The notes: generated from the letters alone by a model not told the origin. DNA of 64,000 nucleotides from an uncultured Tenacibaculum sp. (GCA_947496185.1 CANMCD010000001.1:62001-126000), one strand, 5' to 3'. Shown: positions 45,857 to 54,841, numbered from the stretch's first letter. A program made the numbers and translations.

Positions 45857-46894
45857 TTACGATTTATTCGCCAACTGACCACAAGCGGCATCAATATCTT
45901 TTCCTCTAGATCTTCGAACATTAACTACAATATCATTGTTCTCTAAATTGGAAATATAATTATTAAGTGCAGTTTCTGAAGCTTGTTGATAGATACCGTC
46001 ATCGATGGGGTTGTATTCAATCAAATTGACTTTACAGGGTACGTGTTTGCAAAATTCAACAAGAGCTCTAACATCTTCTTTCCGATCATTAATGCCTTTC
46101 CAAACCACATATTCATAGGTGATTTTGCGTTTGGTTTTTTCATACCAATACTCCAATGATTCCTTTAAATCATTTAGCGGAAATCTATTATTAAAAGGCA
46201 TAATAGTAGTCCTTACTTCATCGATAGCAGAATGTAATGAAACAGCGAGGTTAAAACGTACATTGTCATCTGCTAATTTTTTGATCATCCTAGGTACACC
46301 AGAAGTAGAAAGCGTTATTCTTTTAGCGGCCATACCAAGTCCTTCTGGAGAAGTGATTTTGTCAATAGCCTTAATCACATTGTTATAGTTCATCAAGGGT
46401 TCTCCCATTCCCATAAAAACAATATTAGATAGTTTATGATGATGATAAAGCCTACTTTGTTTATCTATGGCCACCACTTGATCATAAATTTCATCCGCAT
46501 TTAAGTTACGCATCCGTTTCAATTTTGCAGTAGCACAAAATTTACAGTCCAAACTACAACCAACTTGACTAGAAACACATGCGGTTGTTCTTTTTTCTGT
46601 AGGGATAAGTACCGATTCAACGATCAACCCATCATGTAGCTTGATAGCATTTTTTATCGTGCCATCATTACTTCGTTGCATAGCATCAACTTCGATATGA
46701 TTAATAACAAAATTTTCGTCCAACATTTCACGTGTAGCTTTTGAAAGGTTGGTCATATCATCAAATGAATGGGCAGCTTTGCTCCATAACCATTCGTAAA
46801 CTTGGTTACCTCTAAAAGCTTTATCATTATTGCCGACAAAAAAATCGCGTAACTGTTCTTTGCTTAAGGCACGTATGTCTTTTTTAGTCTTCAA
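45857..46894 (-). CDS. rlmN: 23S rRNA (adenine2503-C2)-methyltransferase RlmN
   Basis: This radical-SAM enzyme methylates A2503 of 23S rRNA and A37 of some tRNAs. The iron-sulfur motif is in SQVGCSLDCKFCATAKLKRMRNL; other family parts are FMGMGEPLMNYNNV, ITLSTSGVPRMIKKLA and the C-terminal catalytic Cys in DIDAACGQLA. I choose TTG 46894 (345 residues) although the frame is open to ATG 46954. The longer N-terminus is atypical, begins inside the queA terminator, and contains a -7 box TAACTTTG (46931-46924) with a start site near 46919. Confidence 0.93.
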   Translation of the reverse strand: MKTKKDIRALSKEQLRDFFVGNNDKAFRGNQVYEWLWSKAAHSFDDMTNLSKATREMLDENFVINHIEVDAMQRSNDGTIKNAIKLHDGLIVESVLIPTEKRTTACVSSQVGCSLDCKFCATAKLKRMRNLNADEIYDQVVAIDKQSRLYHHHKLSNIVFMGMGEPLMNYNNVIKAIDKITSPEGLGMAAKRITLSTSGVPRMIKKLADDNVRFNLAVSLHSAIDEVRTTIMPFNNRFPLNDLKESLEYWYEKTKRKITYEYVVWKGINDRKEDVRALVEFCKHVPCKVNLIEYNPIDDGIYQQASETALNNYISNLENNDIVVNVRRSRGKDIDAACGQLANKS

Positions 46895-46923
46895 GGGTAT
46901 GGCTATTGAAAATTTTGATGTTG

Positions 46924-46931
46924 CAAAGTTA
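46924..46931 (-). promoter_or_regulatory. -7 box of rlmN
   Basis: TAACTTTG on the minus strand matches TAnnTTTG. It lies after the queA terminator and 30 bases before the TTG start, which argues against the upstream ATG. Confidence 0.55.
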
Positions 46932-46934
46932 CTA

Positions 46935-46970
46935 TAAAAAAAACTGGTAATCACGACAGACTACCAGTTT
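46935..46970 (-). terminator. Intrinsic terminator of queA
   Basis: On the minus strand AAACTGGTA pairs with TACCAGTTT (12-base loop) followed by T5. It lies about 30 bases after the queA stop. Confidence 0.85.
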
Positions 46971-47001
46971 ATACTTTTGTTATGCTATAAAGTGAATGCT
47001 A

Positions 47002-48051
47002 TTATAAAATTAACATAGCATCACCATAAGAATAAAATTTATATTTTTCTTTGATGGCTTCGTTATATGCTTCCATTAGAAAATCATGACCTGCAAAAGC
47101 AGAAATCATCATTAATAAAGTTGATTTTGGTGTATGGAAGTTTGTAACCATACAATTTGCAATGCTAAAATCATAAGGAGGAAAGATAAACTTATTAGTC
47201 CATCCACTATAAGTGTTTAGTCTTTTGTTAGCAGAAACAGAAGACTCTACAGTACGCATTACGGTAGTACCAATGGCACAAACTTTACGTTTGTTACCCA
47301 AAGCATTGTTTACGATTTGTGCACTTTCATCTGGTATCACAATCTGTTCTGAATCCATTTTATGTTTAGATAAATCTTCAACTTCAACAGGGTTGAATGT
47401 ACCTAATCCAACATGTAATGTCATTTCAGCAAAATCTACACCTTTAATCTCTAAACGTTTCATCAAATGCTTTGAGAAATGCAAGCCCGCAGTTGGAGCA
47501 GCTACAGCACCTTCATGTTTCGCAAAGATTGTTTGATAACGTTCTTCGTCTTCAGGTTCTACTTCACGTTTGATATATTTAGGTAACGGAGTTTCCCCCA
47601 ATTCAACTAATTTTTGACGAAACTCTTCATAAGAACCGTCAAATAAAAAGCGTAACGTTCTACCTCTAGAAGTAGTGTTGTCAATAACTTCAGCTACTAA
47701 GCTGTCATCATTACCAAAAAATAATTTATTTCCAATTCTGATTTTACGAGCAGGATCTACTAATACATCCCATAAACGATTTTCTGCGTTTAGTTCACGT
47801 AATAAAAACACCTCAATACGAGCACCTGTTTTTTCTTTATTCCCGTACATACGGGCAGGAAAAACTTTCGTATTGTTTAACATCATCACATCTCCTTCAT
47901 CAAAATAGTTAATTAAATCTTTGAATAATTTATGTTCTATTTTTTGAGTGTCACGATGTAGCACCATTAAACGAGCCTCATCTCTGTGCTCTGAAGGGTA
48001 CTCTGCCAATAACTCTTTAGGCAGTTCAAAATCAAAATTCGATAATTTCAT
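47002..48051 (-). CDS. queA: S-adenosylmethionine:tRNA ribosyltransferase-isomerase
   Basis: This 349-residue enzyme makes epoxyqueuosine in tRNA from preQ1 and SAM. The sequence is typical throughout: [26 protein letters not shown] at the start, [57 protein letters not shown] and [20 protein letters not shown]. Full length. It stands 51 bases after aroA on the same strand. Confidence 0.97.
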   Translation of the reverse strand: MKLSNFDFELPKELLAEYPSEHRDEARLMVLHRDTQKIEHKLFKDLINYFDEGDVMMLNNTKVFPARMYGNKEKTGARIEVFLLRELNAENRLWDVLVDPARKIRIGNKLFFGNDDSLVAEVIDNTTSRGRTLRFLFDGSYEEFRQKLVELGETPLPKYIKREVEPEDEERYQTIFAKHEGAVAAPTAGLHFSKHLMKRLEIKGVDFAEMTLHVGLGTFNPVEVEDLSKHKMDSEQIVIPDESAQIVNNALGNKRKVCAIGTTVMRTVESSVSANKRLNTYSGWTNKFIFPPYDFSIANCMVTNFHTPKSTLLMMISAFAGHDFLMEAYNEAIKEKYKFYSYGDAMLIL

Positions 48052-48102
48052 TTGTAAAATTTTCTAAACGTGGGCAAATATACAATAACACAATATGCGT
48101 TG

Positions 48103-49350
48103 TCAAGCTATTGGAGTTTTATTTTGAAGTTCTTGAATTTCAAACCCTATTTTCTTCATGTCGTTCCAAAAGTTTCTATATGATTTAGTTACTACGTCAG
48201 CATCCAAAATTTCGATACTTGTTTTAAGAGCCAATGGGGCAAAAGCCATGGCCATGCGATGATCGTTATAAGTTTCGATAGCGATATTTGGTTTAATTGT
48301 TGTAGCGGGAGCAAGATGCAAGCTATCATTAGTAACTGAGATGATAGCGCCAAGCTTTCCTAATTCGTTCTTCAATGCCTCCAAACGATCCGTTTCTTTA
48401 ATTTTAAGCGTATGCAGACCTGATAAATCACAAGCAATTCCGAGTCCGAAGCAAGTCACCGCAATAGTTTGTGCAATATCTGGTGCATTTTTTAAATCCT
48501 GTACCAGTGTATCGGTTTTGTGGGATTGCTGTTTTGTCAATATGATTTGATGTTCTTTATAACTAGTTGAAACGCCAAAATGTTCGTATATAGAAGCTAA
48601 AACATGATCACCTTGCAAACTATCTTGTTTAAAAGCAGTCAATGTAACAGTCGAATTAACATTGCTAAGCGCAATTAAGGAATAAAAATAAGAAGCAGAA
48701 CTCCAGTCAGACTCTACAATAATTTCCTTTGTAAGTACACTTGATTGAGGCTGTATTTGAATGGTTTGTTCAGAAAAAGAAGCCTGAATCTCTAGCTCAT
48801 GTAATAATGATAACGTCATTTTGATATAGGGGATAGAGGTAACCTCACCCAATAATTCAATGGTAAGTCCGTTTTTTAAACTCGGTGCAATAAGCATCAA
48901 GGCAGAAATATATTGACTACTAACGTTTCCATTGATTTTTACATGACTTTGCGTCAATTTTTTTCCTGTTATTTTTAGTGGAGGATATCCTTCTTTCTCT
49001 AAGTAGGAAATGTCTGCCCCCAAAGAGGTTAAAGCATCCACTAAAATTTGGATAGGGCGATTATGCATTCTTTCAGAACCTTGCAATACTTTTACTTGAT
49101 TTTCTTGTGTAGTAAAAAAAGCAGTTAAAAATCGCATAGCTGTTCCAGCATGACCGATATCTGCTACTTCATTTTTAGGAACCAGCGCTTCTTGAAGATG
49201 ATGTGTATCATCAGAGTCAGAAAGGTTTTTAATGCTTATGTTAGAAAACAACTGTTGTAATATCAACAACCTATTTGATTCACTTTTTGAACCTGAGATG
49301 GTAATTTCTTCTTGTAAAGTTTGTGTGTTAGTTCGTAGTTGTAAATTCAT
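48103..49350 (-). CDS. aroA: 3-phosphoshikimate 1-carboxyvinyltransferase (EPSP synthase)
   Basis: This 415-residue enzyme of the shikimate pathway condenses shikimate 3-phosphate with PEP. Family motifs: ISGSKSESNRLLIL, DIGHAGTAMRFLTAFF, the INGNVSSQYISALMLIAP motif, ESDWSSASYFY, and the C-terminal IETYNDHRMAMAFAPLAL. I start at ATG 49350, which overlaps the stop of the preceding gene as ATGA, rather than at 49380. At 415 residues it is slightly short, as usual in Bacteroidota. Confidence 0.95.
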   Translation of the reverse strand: MNLQLRTNTQTLQEEITISGSKSESNRLLILQQLFSNISIKNLSDSDDTHHLQEALVPKNEVADIGHAGTAMRFLTAFFTTQENQVKVLQGSERMHNRPIQILVDALTSLGADISYLEKEGYPPLKITGKKLTQSHVKINGNVSSQYISALMLIAPSLKNGLTIELLGEVTSIPYIKMTLSLLHELEIQASFSEQTIQIQPQSSVLTKEIIVESDWSSASYFYSLIALSNVNSTVTLTAFKQDSLQGDHVLASIYEHFGVSTSYKEHQIILTKQQSHKTDTLVQDLKNAPDIAQTIAVTCFGLGIACDLSGLHTLKIKETDRLEALKNELGKLGAIISVTNDSLHLAPATTIKPNIAIETYNDHRMAMAFAPLALKTSIEILDADVVTKSYRNFWNDMKKIGFEIQELQNKTPIA

Positions 49351-49601
49351 GATTTTACCATTTTTTTGTAAGTTATCCATACTCCGTATAAGAAGCTAAT
49401 GATTAATTTGGTACTCCAAAAGCGTATCCACTTACCTTCTGAAAAGTTGGTTTGATTTACCGCCTCAAAGTCTCCAGAAAAAATATTTCGACCACTGTTA
49501 AAAAAGAGTGATATTAGGGTAACGAAGATAAAAAAAGGAATGGCTATTTTGGCTGTATTTTTCCAGAAATCAGGTTGTTTTATTGTTTTTAGAAAGCTCA
49601 T
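49347..49601 (-). CDS. Small membrane protein, unknown function
   Basis: This 84-residue protein has two hydrophobic helices (IAIPFFIFVTLISLFF and LIISFLYGVWITY) and the linker NQTNFSEGKWIRFW. It is wedged between a MazG-like gene (start directly adjacent) and aroA (ATGA overlap), so it is part of a three-gene run. Similar small proteins in this place are familiar from other flavobacteria but have no known role. Confidence 0.75.
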   Translation of the reverse strand: MSFLKTIKQPDFWKNTAKIAIPFFIFVTLISLFFNSGRNIFSGDFEAVNQTNFSEGKWIRFWSTKLIISFLYGVWITYKKMVKS

Positions 49602-49928
49602 TTATCTTAATTTTTCGTTAGAATGATGACGATTGTGATCTCTTTTTGTTTTTAGGTCTAACTTTTTATCAAAAGCTTCTTGTAAGTTGATTCCGGTTTG
49701 ATTTGCCAAACACAATACCACAAAAACTACATCTGCAAGTTCTTCTCCTAAATCTTTCTCTTTGTCACTAGGTTTTTCGCTTTGTTCTCCATATCGACGA
49801 GCAATAATTCTAGCAACTTCACCTACTTCCTCTGTTAATTGAGCCATATTGGTTAATTCATTAAAGTAACGAACGCCATGGTTTTTAATCCAATTATCCA
49901 CTTCTTTTTGTGCGTCTTGTATGTTCAT
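49602..49928 (-). CDS. MazG-like nucleotide pyrophosphohydrolase
   Basis: This 108-residue all-alpha NTP pyrophosphatase carries the metal-binding EExxE-type helix (LTEEVGEVARIIA) and the KDLGEELADVVFVVLCLA motif with the ExxD pair. Such enzymes remove non-canonical nucleotides or lower nucleotide pools. First of the run MazG-membrane protein-aroA. Confidence 0.9.
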   Translation of the reverse strand: MNIQDAQKEVDNWIKNHGVRYFNELTNMAQLTEEVGEVARIIARRYGEQSEKPSDKEKDLGEELADVVFVVLCLANQTGINLQEAFDKKLDLKTKRDHNRHHSNEKLR

Positions 49929-50029
49929 ATAAGTAAACTTTGTTTTCCGTTCTCTCTGATCTTTTCAAAGATAAAGTTTCTAAGTAGGAATCATTACTAT
50001 TTATAAATTAAAATTTTATATATAAGACC

Positions 50030-50062
50030 ATGGCTGTTCAATACGAGATCAAACAGCCATTT
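50030..50062. terminator. Hairpin between the MFS and MazG-like genes
   Basis: ATGGCTGTT (50030-50038) pairs with AACAGCCAT (50052-50060). The plus strand continues with T-rich sequence, the minus strand less so. It is the likely 3' end of the MFS transcript, though the U-tract in that direction is weak. Confidence 0.5.
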
Positions 50063-50085
50063 CTATTTTTTATATGTTATTGTTA

Positions 50086-51336
50086 TTACCCTTTATTTCC
50101 AGAATAACGAATAGGAGATTTCTCCCTTAGTTGATTTGTCTCTCTTTTTAACAACCGTATCAGTATTAATAAGAAAAACATACCCGCCATTGAAAGAACA
50201 ATTATAGTATTCCAAGTTTGCGTAAAACCATATGTGTCTACCAATTGTAATCCAGAGTTATGCGCAAAAACATGAGCAATAGAAAAACTAATACTATAGT
50301 ATGCCATATATTCTCCTTGATTTCCTTTTTTAGATCGTTCGAGTGCGAAGGAGTTTGAAAAAGGAAACATAATCATTTCCCCAATTGTCATTAAAACGAT
50401 ACCGATGACAAGTATACCCGACCAATGAGAAATATTTAAAACCAAAAAGCTTAATCCTAATAGAAATGTACCAAATAACATCAAACTTTCTTTAGAAAAC
50501 TTACTATCCTCTAGCCATTTGATTAGTGGCATTTCTAACAGGAAAATAATAAAACCATTGATGCCTATCAATATCCCTATTTGGGATTCTGATAATAAAT
50601 GTTCGTCTTTATAGTAAAGTGGTACGGTTGAAAAATATTGCAGAAACATAAAACCGAAAATTAACATGGCAATAAAGAAAGCCCAAAAAGGTTTGTCAGA
50701 AAATACAGATACGGGATTTTTAACCTTAATATCGTCTGTAATTTCTGTATTTTTAGGATTCAATACTTTTATTAGAAGTAAGGTTGCCATAAAACAAGTT
50801 ATACCATCAATCCAAAATAAACTTTGATAACCTACGGTTGCAATAAGTAAACCACCTATGGCAGGCCCAACCGAAAATCCAAGATTAATAGCCAAACGAA
50901 TCAGTGTAATAGAACGTGTTTTGTTTTCGGGTTTGCTATAGGCATTTAAGGCTACAAACACCGCAGGTCTAAAACTATCCGCTACCAACATTACAAAAAA
51001 TATTCCAGTACAGAATCCTAAAAAAGAAGTAATAAATTGCATTGCAATAAAAAATAGACCTGTAAGTAACAGGCTGATTTTCATGACATGATAAAACCCG
51101 ATCTTATCGGTTAGCTTCCCCCCAACCCAAGTGCCAATCACAGATCCCAGTCCCCAGCAACTCATAATAATACCTACTTCTTTTAAAGAAAAGCCCAAAC
51201 TTTTGGTCAAATAAAGCGAAAGGAATGGGATAACCATTGTCCCTGCTCTATTAATAAGTGTTATTAAAGATAACCACCATATTTCTTTTGATAGTCCTTT
51301 AAATGTACTTAGATAATTTTGATAAAGTTTTTTCAT
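50086..51336 (-). CDS. MFS transporter
   Basis: This 416-residue protein has twelve predicted helices. The MFS motif A appears between helices 2 and 3 as GTWVGGKLTDKIGFYHVM, and GFSVGPAIGGLLIA is a motif-C-like antiporter segment, both typical of drug/H+ antiporters of the DHA1 type. The substrate is unknown. Its leader is the strongly structured element at 51354-51500, with a promoter just beyond, so expression is probably controlled by transcript termination or folding. Confidence 0.9.
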   Translation of the reverse strand: MKKLYQNYLSTFKGLSKEIWWLSLITLINRAGTMVIPFLSLYLTKSLGFSLKEVGIIMSCWGLGSVIGTWVGGKLTDKIGFYHVMKISLLLTGLFFIAMQFITSFLGFCTGIFFVMLVADSFRPAVFVALNAYSKPENKTRSITLIRLAINLGFSVGPAIGGLLIATVGYQSLFWIDGITCFMATLLLIKVLNPKNTEITDDIKVKNPVSVFSDKPFWAFFIAMLIFGFMFLQYFSTVPLYYKDEHLLSESQIGILIGINGFIIFLLEMPLIKWLEDSKFSKESLMLFGTFLLGLSFLVLNISHWSGILVIGIVLMTIGEMIMFPFSNSFALERSKKGNQGEYMAYYSISFSIAHVFAHNSGLQLVDTYGFTQTWNTIIVLSMAGMFFLLILIRLLKRETNQLREKSPIRYSGNKG

Positions 51337-51353
51337 AGTTTCTATATTTAAAC

Positions 51354-51525
51354 CCCCGTTGTAACTTCAAATCCCCTTAATAAAATACCTTTTACTTTAG
51401 CATAAAAAAAAACCGTAGCTACGGCCATGCTTTAACTTTCTTCTTTGTAAAAAGAAAAAATATTGATTTTCTTTTACAGTAATTTCAAATTACAACGGGG
51501 ATAAGTTTTTGACAAGGCAAAAGTA
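51354..51525 (-). promoter_or_regulatory. Promoter and folded leader with internal terminator-like hairpin upstream of the MFS gene
   Basis: A minus-strand -7 box TACTTTTG (51525-51518) predicts a start near 51511. About 11 bases on, 19-base arms begin: the 5' arm is complementary to ATTTCAAATTACAACGGGG (51482-51500) and pairs with CCCCGTTGTAACTTCAAAT (51354-51372), 17 of 19 matching. The enclosed 109 bases hold a stem CTGTAAAAGAAAA/TTTTCTTTTTACA and the hairpin CCGTAGCTACGG followed by T9 on the minus strand. The 3' arm ends 17 bases before the MFS ATG. Either a cis-acting RNA (attenuator or riboswitch-like) or a miniature inverted-repeat element lodged in the leader. Confidence 0.6.
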
Positions 51526-51539
51526 CAAACAGTGGTTTT

Positions 51540-52200
51540 TAAAGCCTATATTTTGTCATAGTTTTAGTTTATGCTGAAATAATTTTTGTGAATTATAGGC
51601 CAAGGGGTGAAAGTATAACCAATATTTTTTTGAGAAGAAATAAAGCAATATACATTTGATGTGATTTATTGTATATTGCTTTAAGAAAAAATAGTTTATC
51701 CCCTCAGATGTCTTTTTTAGCAATTAGTATACTCTTTCTTTTTCATTAACCATTAAGTTTTACTGTTTTTAGTTGTTGGTTACAAATATCAAGAAATCAG
51801 CTCAAGAAAAATATATCACGCTATATCACGAATATTTCTAATATTAAATTTAGAATACGTCATATTGAAATAATTTTTGTGAATTATAGAAGAAGTTGTA
51901 AAAAAGATAATCACTGTTTTTTAAAGAGAAAAAGCAACAAACAATCGAGAAAATTCATTGTATGCCGCTTTAAGGAAAGTTAGTATACTACAAAAGGTAT
52001 TGTAGGAATTGTAGTTATTCTATAGTTTGTACTGTTTTTAATATGTTTATTATCTACGACAAATATGATACGTTTAATTCATAAAAAATATATCACCTTA
52101 TATCACGTATCTTTTTTAAGATTATATTTTGATATTGATGTGAATTACCGTTTTGATAAAGAGATTCAGAGGTATAGGTTATACGGTTAGTGTGTTTTAA
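51540..52200. repeat. Diverged ~280-bp tandem repeats in a gene-free region
   Basis: Two copies share several blocks in the same order. A 24-base exact match lies at 51575-51598 and 51866-51889. Stem-loops with AAAGC ... GCTTTAAG follow (51642-51682; weaker in copy 2 near 51931-51973), then TTAGTATACT, TACTGTTTTTA, and the double motif ATATATCAC-n-TATATCACG at 51811-51830 and 52088-52107. A partial third copy seems to begin near 52130 (TGTGAATTA). No coding potential is seen. Origin unknown. Confidence 0.6.
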
Positions 52201-52219
52201 AACGGTTAAGGGAAAAAAG

Positions 52220-52360
52220 TATACCATTTATCGATAGGAAAAGACTAGTTATCTGATTTTGAAAAAAATACTACAACGATATAGTAACTTTGAAGTGTAA
52301 GTGAAACATAAAGTAAACTTCGCCAAACAGATAGAGGTCCCTAAAAAGAAACATTTACAT
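52220..52360 (+). repeat. Direct repeat A flanking the M48 gene (left copy)
   Basis: This copy matches 54677-54819 on the other side of the M48 gene. It includes ATACCATTTATCGATAGGAA, a 62-base offset that is identical in both copies, and a well-conserved ~75-base core with TTTGAAGTGTAA, GAAACATAAAGTAAACTT, CCAAACAG and TCCCTAAAAAGAAACATTTA. Confidence 0.75.
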
Positions 52361-52408
52361 TCAAAACTTGAAAAAAGAAAAATACTTGAATTCGCTAAAA
52401 AATATTAA
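52301..52408 (+). CDS. Tiny basic ORF inside repeat A, uncertain
   Basis: GTG at 52301 opens a 35-residue, Lys-rich frame starting (M)KHKVNFAKQIEVPKKKH and ending in LEFAKKY. A -7 box TAACTTTG (52285-52292) stands nine bases upstream and a terminator follows at 52471. Repeat B holds a matching start (MKHKVNFTKQHKK, 27 residues), after which the frames diverge. It may be a real micro-gene, a leader peptide or a remnant of a duplicated gene. Confidence 0.3.
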   Translation: MKHKVNFAKQIEVPKKKHLHSKLEKRKILEFAKKY

Positions 52409-52470
52409 AGAAAATACGCTAAGAAATAAGAATGATGGGTATAATAATTTTCTGTAAACTAACAGAAAAC

Positions 52471-52498
52471 AAAAAAGGGAAATAATTTTTCCCTTTTT
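52471..52498 (+). terminator. Intrinsic terminator upstream of the M48 gene
   Basis: AAAAAGGGAAA pairs with TTTTCCCTTTTT around a short loop. It ends some plus-strand transcript from the repeat region, most likely one starting at the -7 box in repeat A. Confidence 0.75.
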
Positions 52499-52585
52499 GG
52501 GTATCTTTTTTTCTCTTTGAACACTTATTATTCAAATATATAGTCAATCAATTCCTTTTACCTTTTTATTTTTGCGTCAAAATAT

Positions 52586-54637
52586 ATGATAATGCAAAAA
52601 GTAAAATTGTCTAGTAATTTTAAAATTCAAGTTTTTAAAACGATCTTTTTAGTCATTCTTTTTATAATAACGTATTCATTATTGTTCTTATCTACCATTG
52701 GACTTATCATCGGGTCTTTTTATGCAGCATACTACATGCTTGATATTCTTGTGAACTTTCTAACAATAATACTGAGTATTGGTTCAATTGGTGTAGGACT
52801 GTTAATATTTGTTTTTCTAATAAAGTTTGTGTTTCATCTAAAAAAAACTCCAACAGGGCATCTTATTAAAATTGAAAGAAAAGATCAACCAAAATTATTC
52901 GATTTACTTGATGAATTAGCAGCAGAAATAAATGTTAGTTTTCCAAAAAACGTCTATTTAACTCCAGATGTCAATGCTTCCGTATTTTATACGTCTAGTT
53001 TTTGGAGCATGTTTTTGCCCAATAGTAAAAATCTTACTATAGGGTTGGGGTTGGTGAATTCCAGTACAGAGACAGAATTTAAAGCGGTTTTAGCACACGA
53101 ATTCGGACATTTTAGTGATAAAAATATGCGAATAATAAGTTATGTCTTTAATATAAATAAAATTATTTACAATATGCTTTATGTAAATGATGCTTATGAA
53201 GAAGTAACCTCAGGTTGGAAGGATTGGGATAGTCTTTTATCTAGCTTTGTAGTACTTTCTAGTGAAGTAGTTAAGGGAATACAATGGGTTGTAGATAAAA
53301 TTTATTTATCCATGAATAAAGCTTACCTCGGCTTGAGGCGAGAGCAAGAATTTTATGCTGACGAAATTGCTGTAAATATTACGGGGTATAGACCTTTTAA
53401 AAATGCTTTGTTGAAAACAGTTATAGCAGGTGAAGCTTTTAGTACTACAATATCATTTTATAGATCGAAAGCTTTACATGATATCATACCTAAAAATATC
53501 TATCTTGATCATGCTTTTATGATAAAATTTTTGGAGAGAAAAAATGAGATTCCAATTGAGGATGGGGTGCCTAAGATTGTATTTTCGGATATTATAAAGT
53601 ATAATAAATCAAAATTACATATAGAAGATCAATGGAGTTCCCACCCAACAATAGCAGAAAGAATAGAAAGTTTAGAAAAAACAAAATTGGAGACTAAGGA
53701 ATATAATACAAATACTTCTTGGAATTTTTTTGAGAATGTGAAGGGAATTCAAGAAGAGATGACCCGATTTTTTTTTACTGACATAAGATATAAAGAGTCT
53801 GCTGAGTTTAATACGTTAGAAAATTTTAAAGAAGTCGTAAAAGAAGAATTTTCTAGAATTAGTTTTCCTAAAGTATATAAGGGATTTTACCAGCTCAAAA
53901 ACCCTGTGGTGTTTGATTTAGACCAAAATTTAGTGTCAGAAAGCGAGTTAATTAGTATAGAGGAGTTGTTTAATAAACAAACAGTAAATGAAACCTTCAT
54001 TTTAGCATCGTTAAAAGAAGATATTGATACAATAAAGCATATCCAGTCTGGAATTCCTCAGGTTAAAAGTTTTGATTATAACGGAAAGAAATACAATGTG
54101 AAATCAGCATCAGCATTGTTGAAAAAACTCTTAGTTGAATTGCAATTAAAAGAAGAAAAAGAACGAGAAAATGACAAATTGATCTACTCTTTTTTCTATA
54201 AAAAATCAAGAGAAAAAGGAAAAGAAAAAAAGCTTGTTGATGCGTATGAAAAATATTTTTATCATCACAAAGAATATGATAATAGAATGCAGGTTTATGA
54301 GCGTTTGATAGTAGATACTCAGTTTATTAACGATGTGGTTCCTTATGAAGAAATTAATGCAAAACTTTCGAAAATTAAACCTATAGAAGATAAACTTAAA
54401 GAAAATATTAAAGAAATTTTGTACAATCCTGATTTTAAAGAAGCCTTTGGTAAGCATGTAAAAAAAGATTTGGAGTCGTATTTATCTAAGCAGTGGGAGT
54501 ATTTTTCTGGAGAAAACTATATAGAAGATAGTTTAGAAATATTTTTTACAGCATTAGATTGTTATCAATACCTTGTTGCTGAGGTGTGTTTCTTATCTAA
54601 AAAGCGCTTACTAGATTTTAAAGCTTCTTTGATTTAA
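52586..54637 (+). CDS. M48-family membrane metallopeptidase
   Basis: This 683-residue protein has two hydrophobic segments at the N-terminus (about 16-45 and 55-83) followed by a soluble M48 peptidase domain. The zinc motif is VLAHEFGHFSDKN (His171, Glu172, His175), and the third ligand is probably Glu in RREQEFYADEIAV about 90 residues on. The C-terminal half (about 390-683) is helical, Lys/Glu-rich and unlike the short HtpX proteases; I know no name for it. A -7 box TATTTTTG (52567-52574) leaves almost no leader; ATG 52592 is an alternative start. The gene is enclosed by two direct repeats, suggesting arrival or duplication by recombination. Confidence 0.88.
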   Translation: MIMQKVKLSSNFKIQVFKTIFLVILFIITYSLLFLSTIGLIIGSFYAAYYMLDILVNFLTIILSIGSIGVGLLIFVFLIKFVFHLKKTPTGHLIKIERKDQPKLFDLLDELAAEINVSFPKNVYLTPDVNASVFYTSSFWSMFLPNSKNLTIGLGLVNSSTETEFKAVLAHEFGHFSDKNMRIISYVFNINKIIYNMLYVNDAYEEVTSGWKDWDSLLSSFVVLSSEVVKGIQWVVDKIYLSMNKAYLGLRREQEFYADEIAVNITGYRPFKNALLKTVIAGEAFSTTISFYRSKALHDIIPKNIYLDHAFMIKFLERKNEIPIEDGVPKIVFSDIIKYNKSKLHIEDQWSSHPTIAERIESLEKTKLETKEYNTNTSWNFFENVKGIQEEMTRFFFTDIRYKESAEFNTLENFKEVVKEEFSRISFPKVYKGFYQLKNPVVFDLDQNLVSESELISIEELFNKQTVNETFILASLKEDIDTIKHIQSGIPQVKSFDYNGKKYNVKSASALLKKLLVELQLKEEKERENDKLIYSFFYKKSREKGKEKKLVDAYEKYFYHHKEYDNRMQVYERLIVDTQFINDVVPYEEINAKLSKIKPIEDKLKENIKEILYNPDFKEAFGKHVKKDLESYLSKQWEYFSGENYIEDSLEIFFTALDCYQYLVAEVCFLSKKRLLDFKASLI

Positions 54638-54676
54638 GTTATGAAAAATAGTTATTTACGTTTTAAAGCGTAAAAG

Positions 54677-54819
54677 ATACCACTTATCGATAGTAAACCC
54701 CAGTTAAACTTATAATAACCAAAAGCATTAGATATCTGGAGTATCTTTGAAGTGTAAATGAAACATAAAGTAAACTTTACCAAACAGCATAAAAAGTCCC
54801 TAAAAAGAAACATTTACAT
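54677..54819 (+). repeat. Direct repeat B flanking the M48 gene (right copy)
   Basis: Right-hand partner of 52220-52360, same orientation. It begins ATACCACTTATCGATAGTAA at 54678 and carries the -7 box TATCTTTG at 54742-54749. The core from 54740 to 54819 differs from copy A at only a small number of positions plus a short indel. Confidence 0.75.
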
Positions 54820-54841
54820 AAAAAGAAAAACAGCTAACTAA
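54758..54841 (+). CDS. Tiny basic ORF inside repeat B, uncertain
   Basis: ATG at 54758, nine bases after the -7 box TATCTTTG, opens a 27-residue frame beginning MKHKVNFTKQHKKSLKRN and ending KRKTAN. The first ten residues match the ORF in repeat A, and then the reading frames separate by a two-base indel. Treat as possible, not established. Confidence 0.25.
   Translation: MKHKVNFTKQHKKSLKRNIYIKRKTAN

Noticed and set aside
54206-54457. Minus-strand 83-codon frame inside the M48 gene
   Set aside because: Phe/Ile-rich shadow of a lysine-rich coiled region; no start context or neighbours support it.
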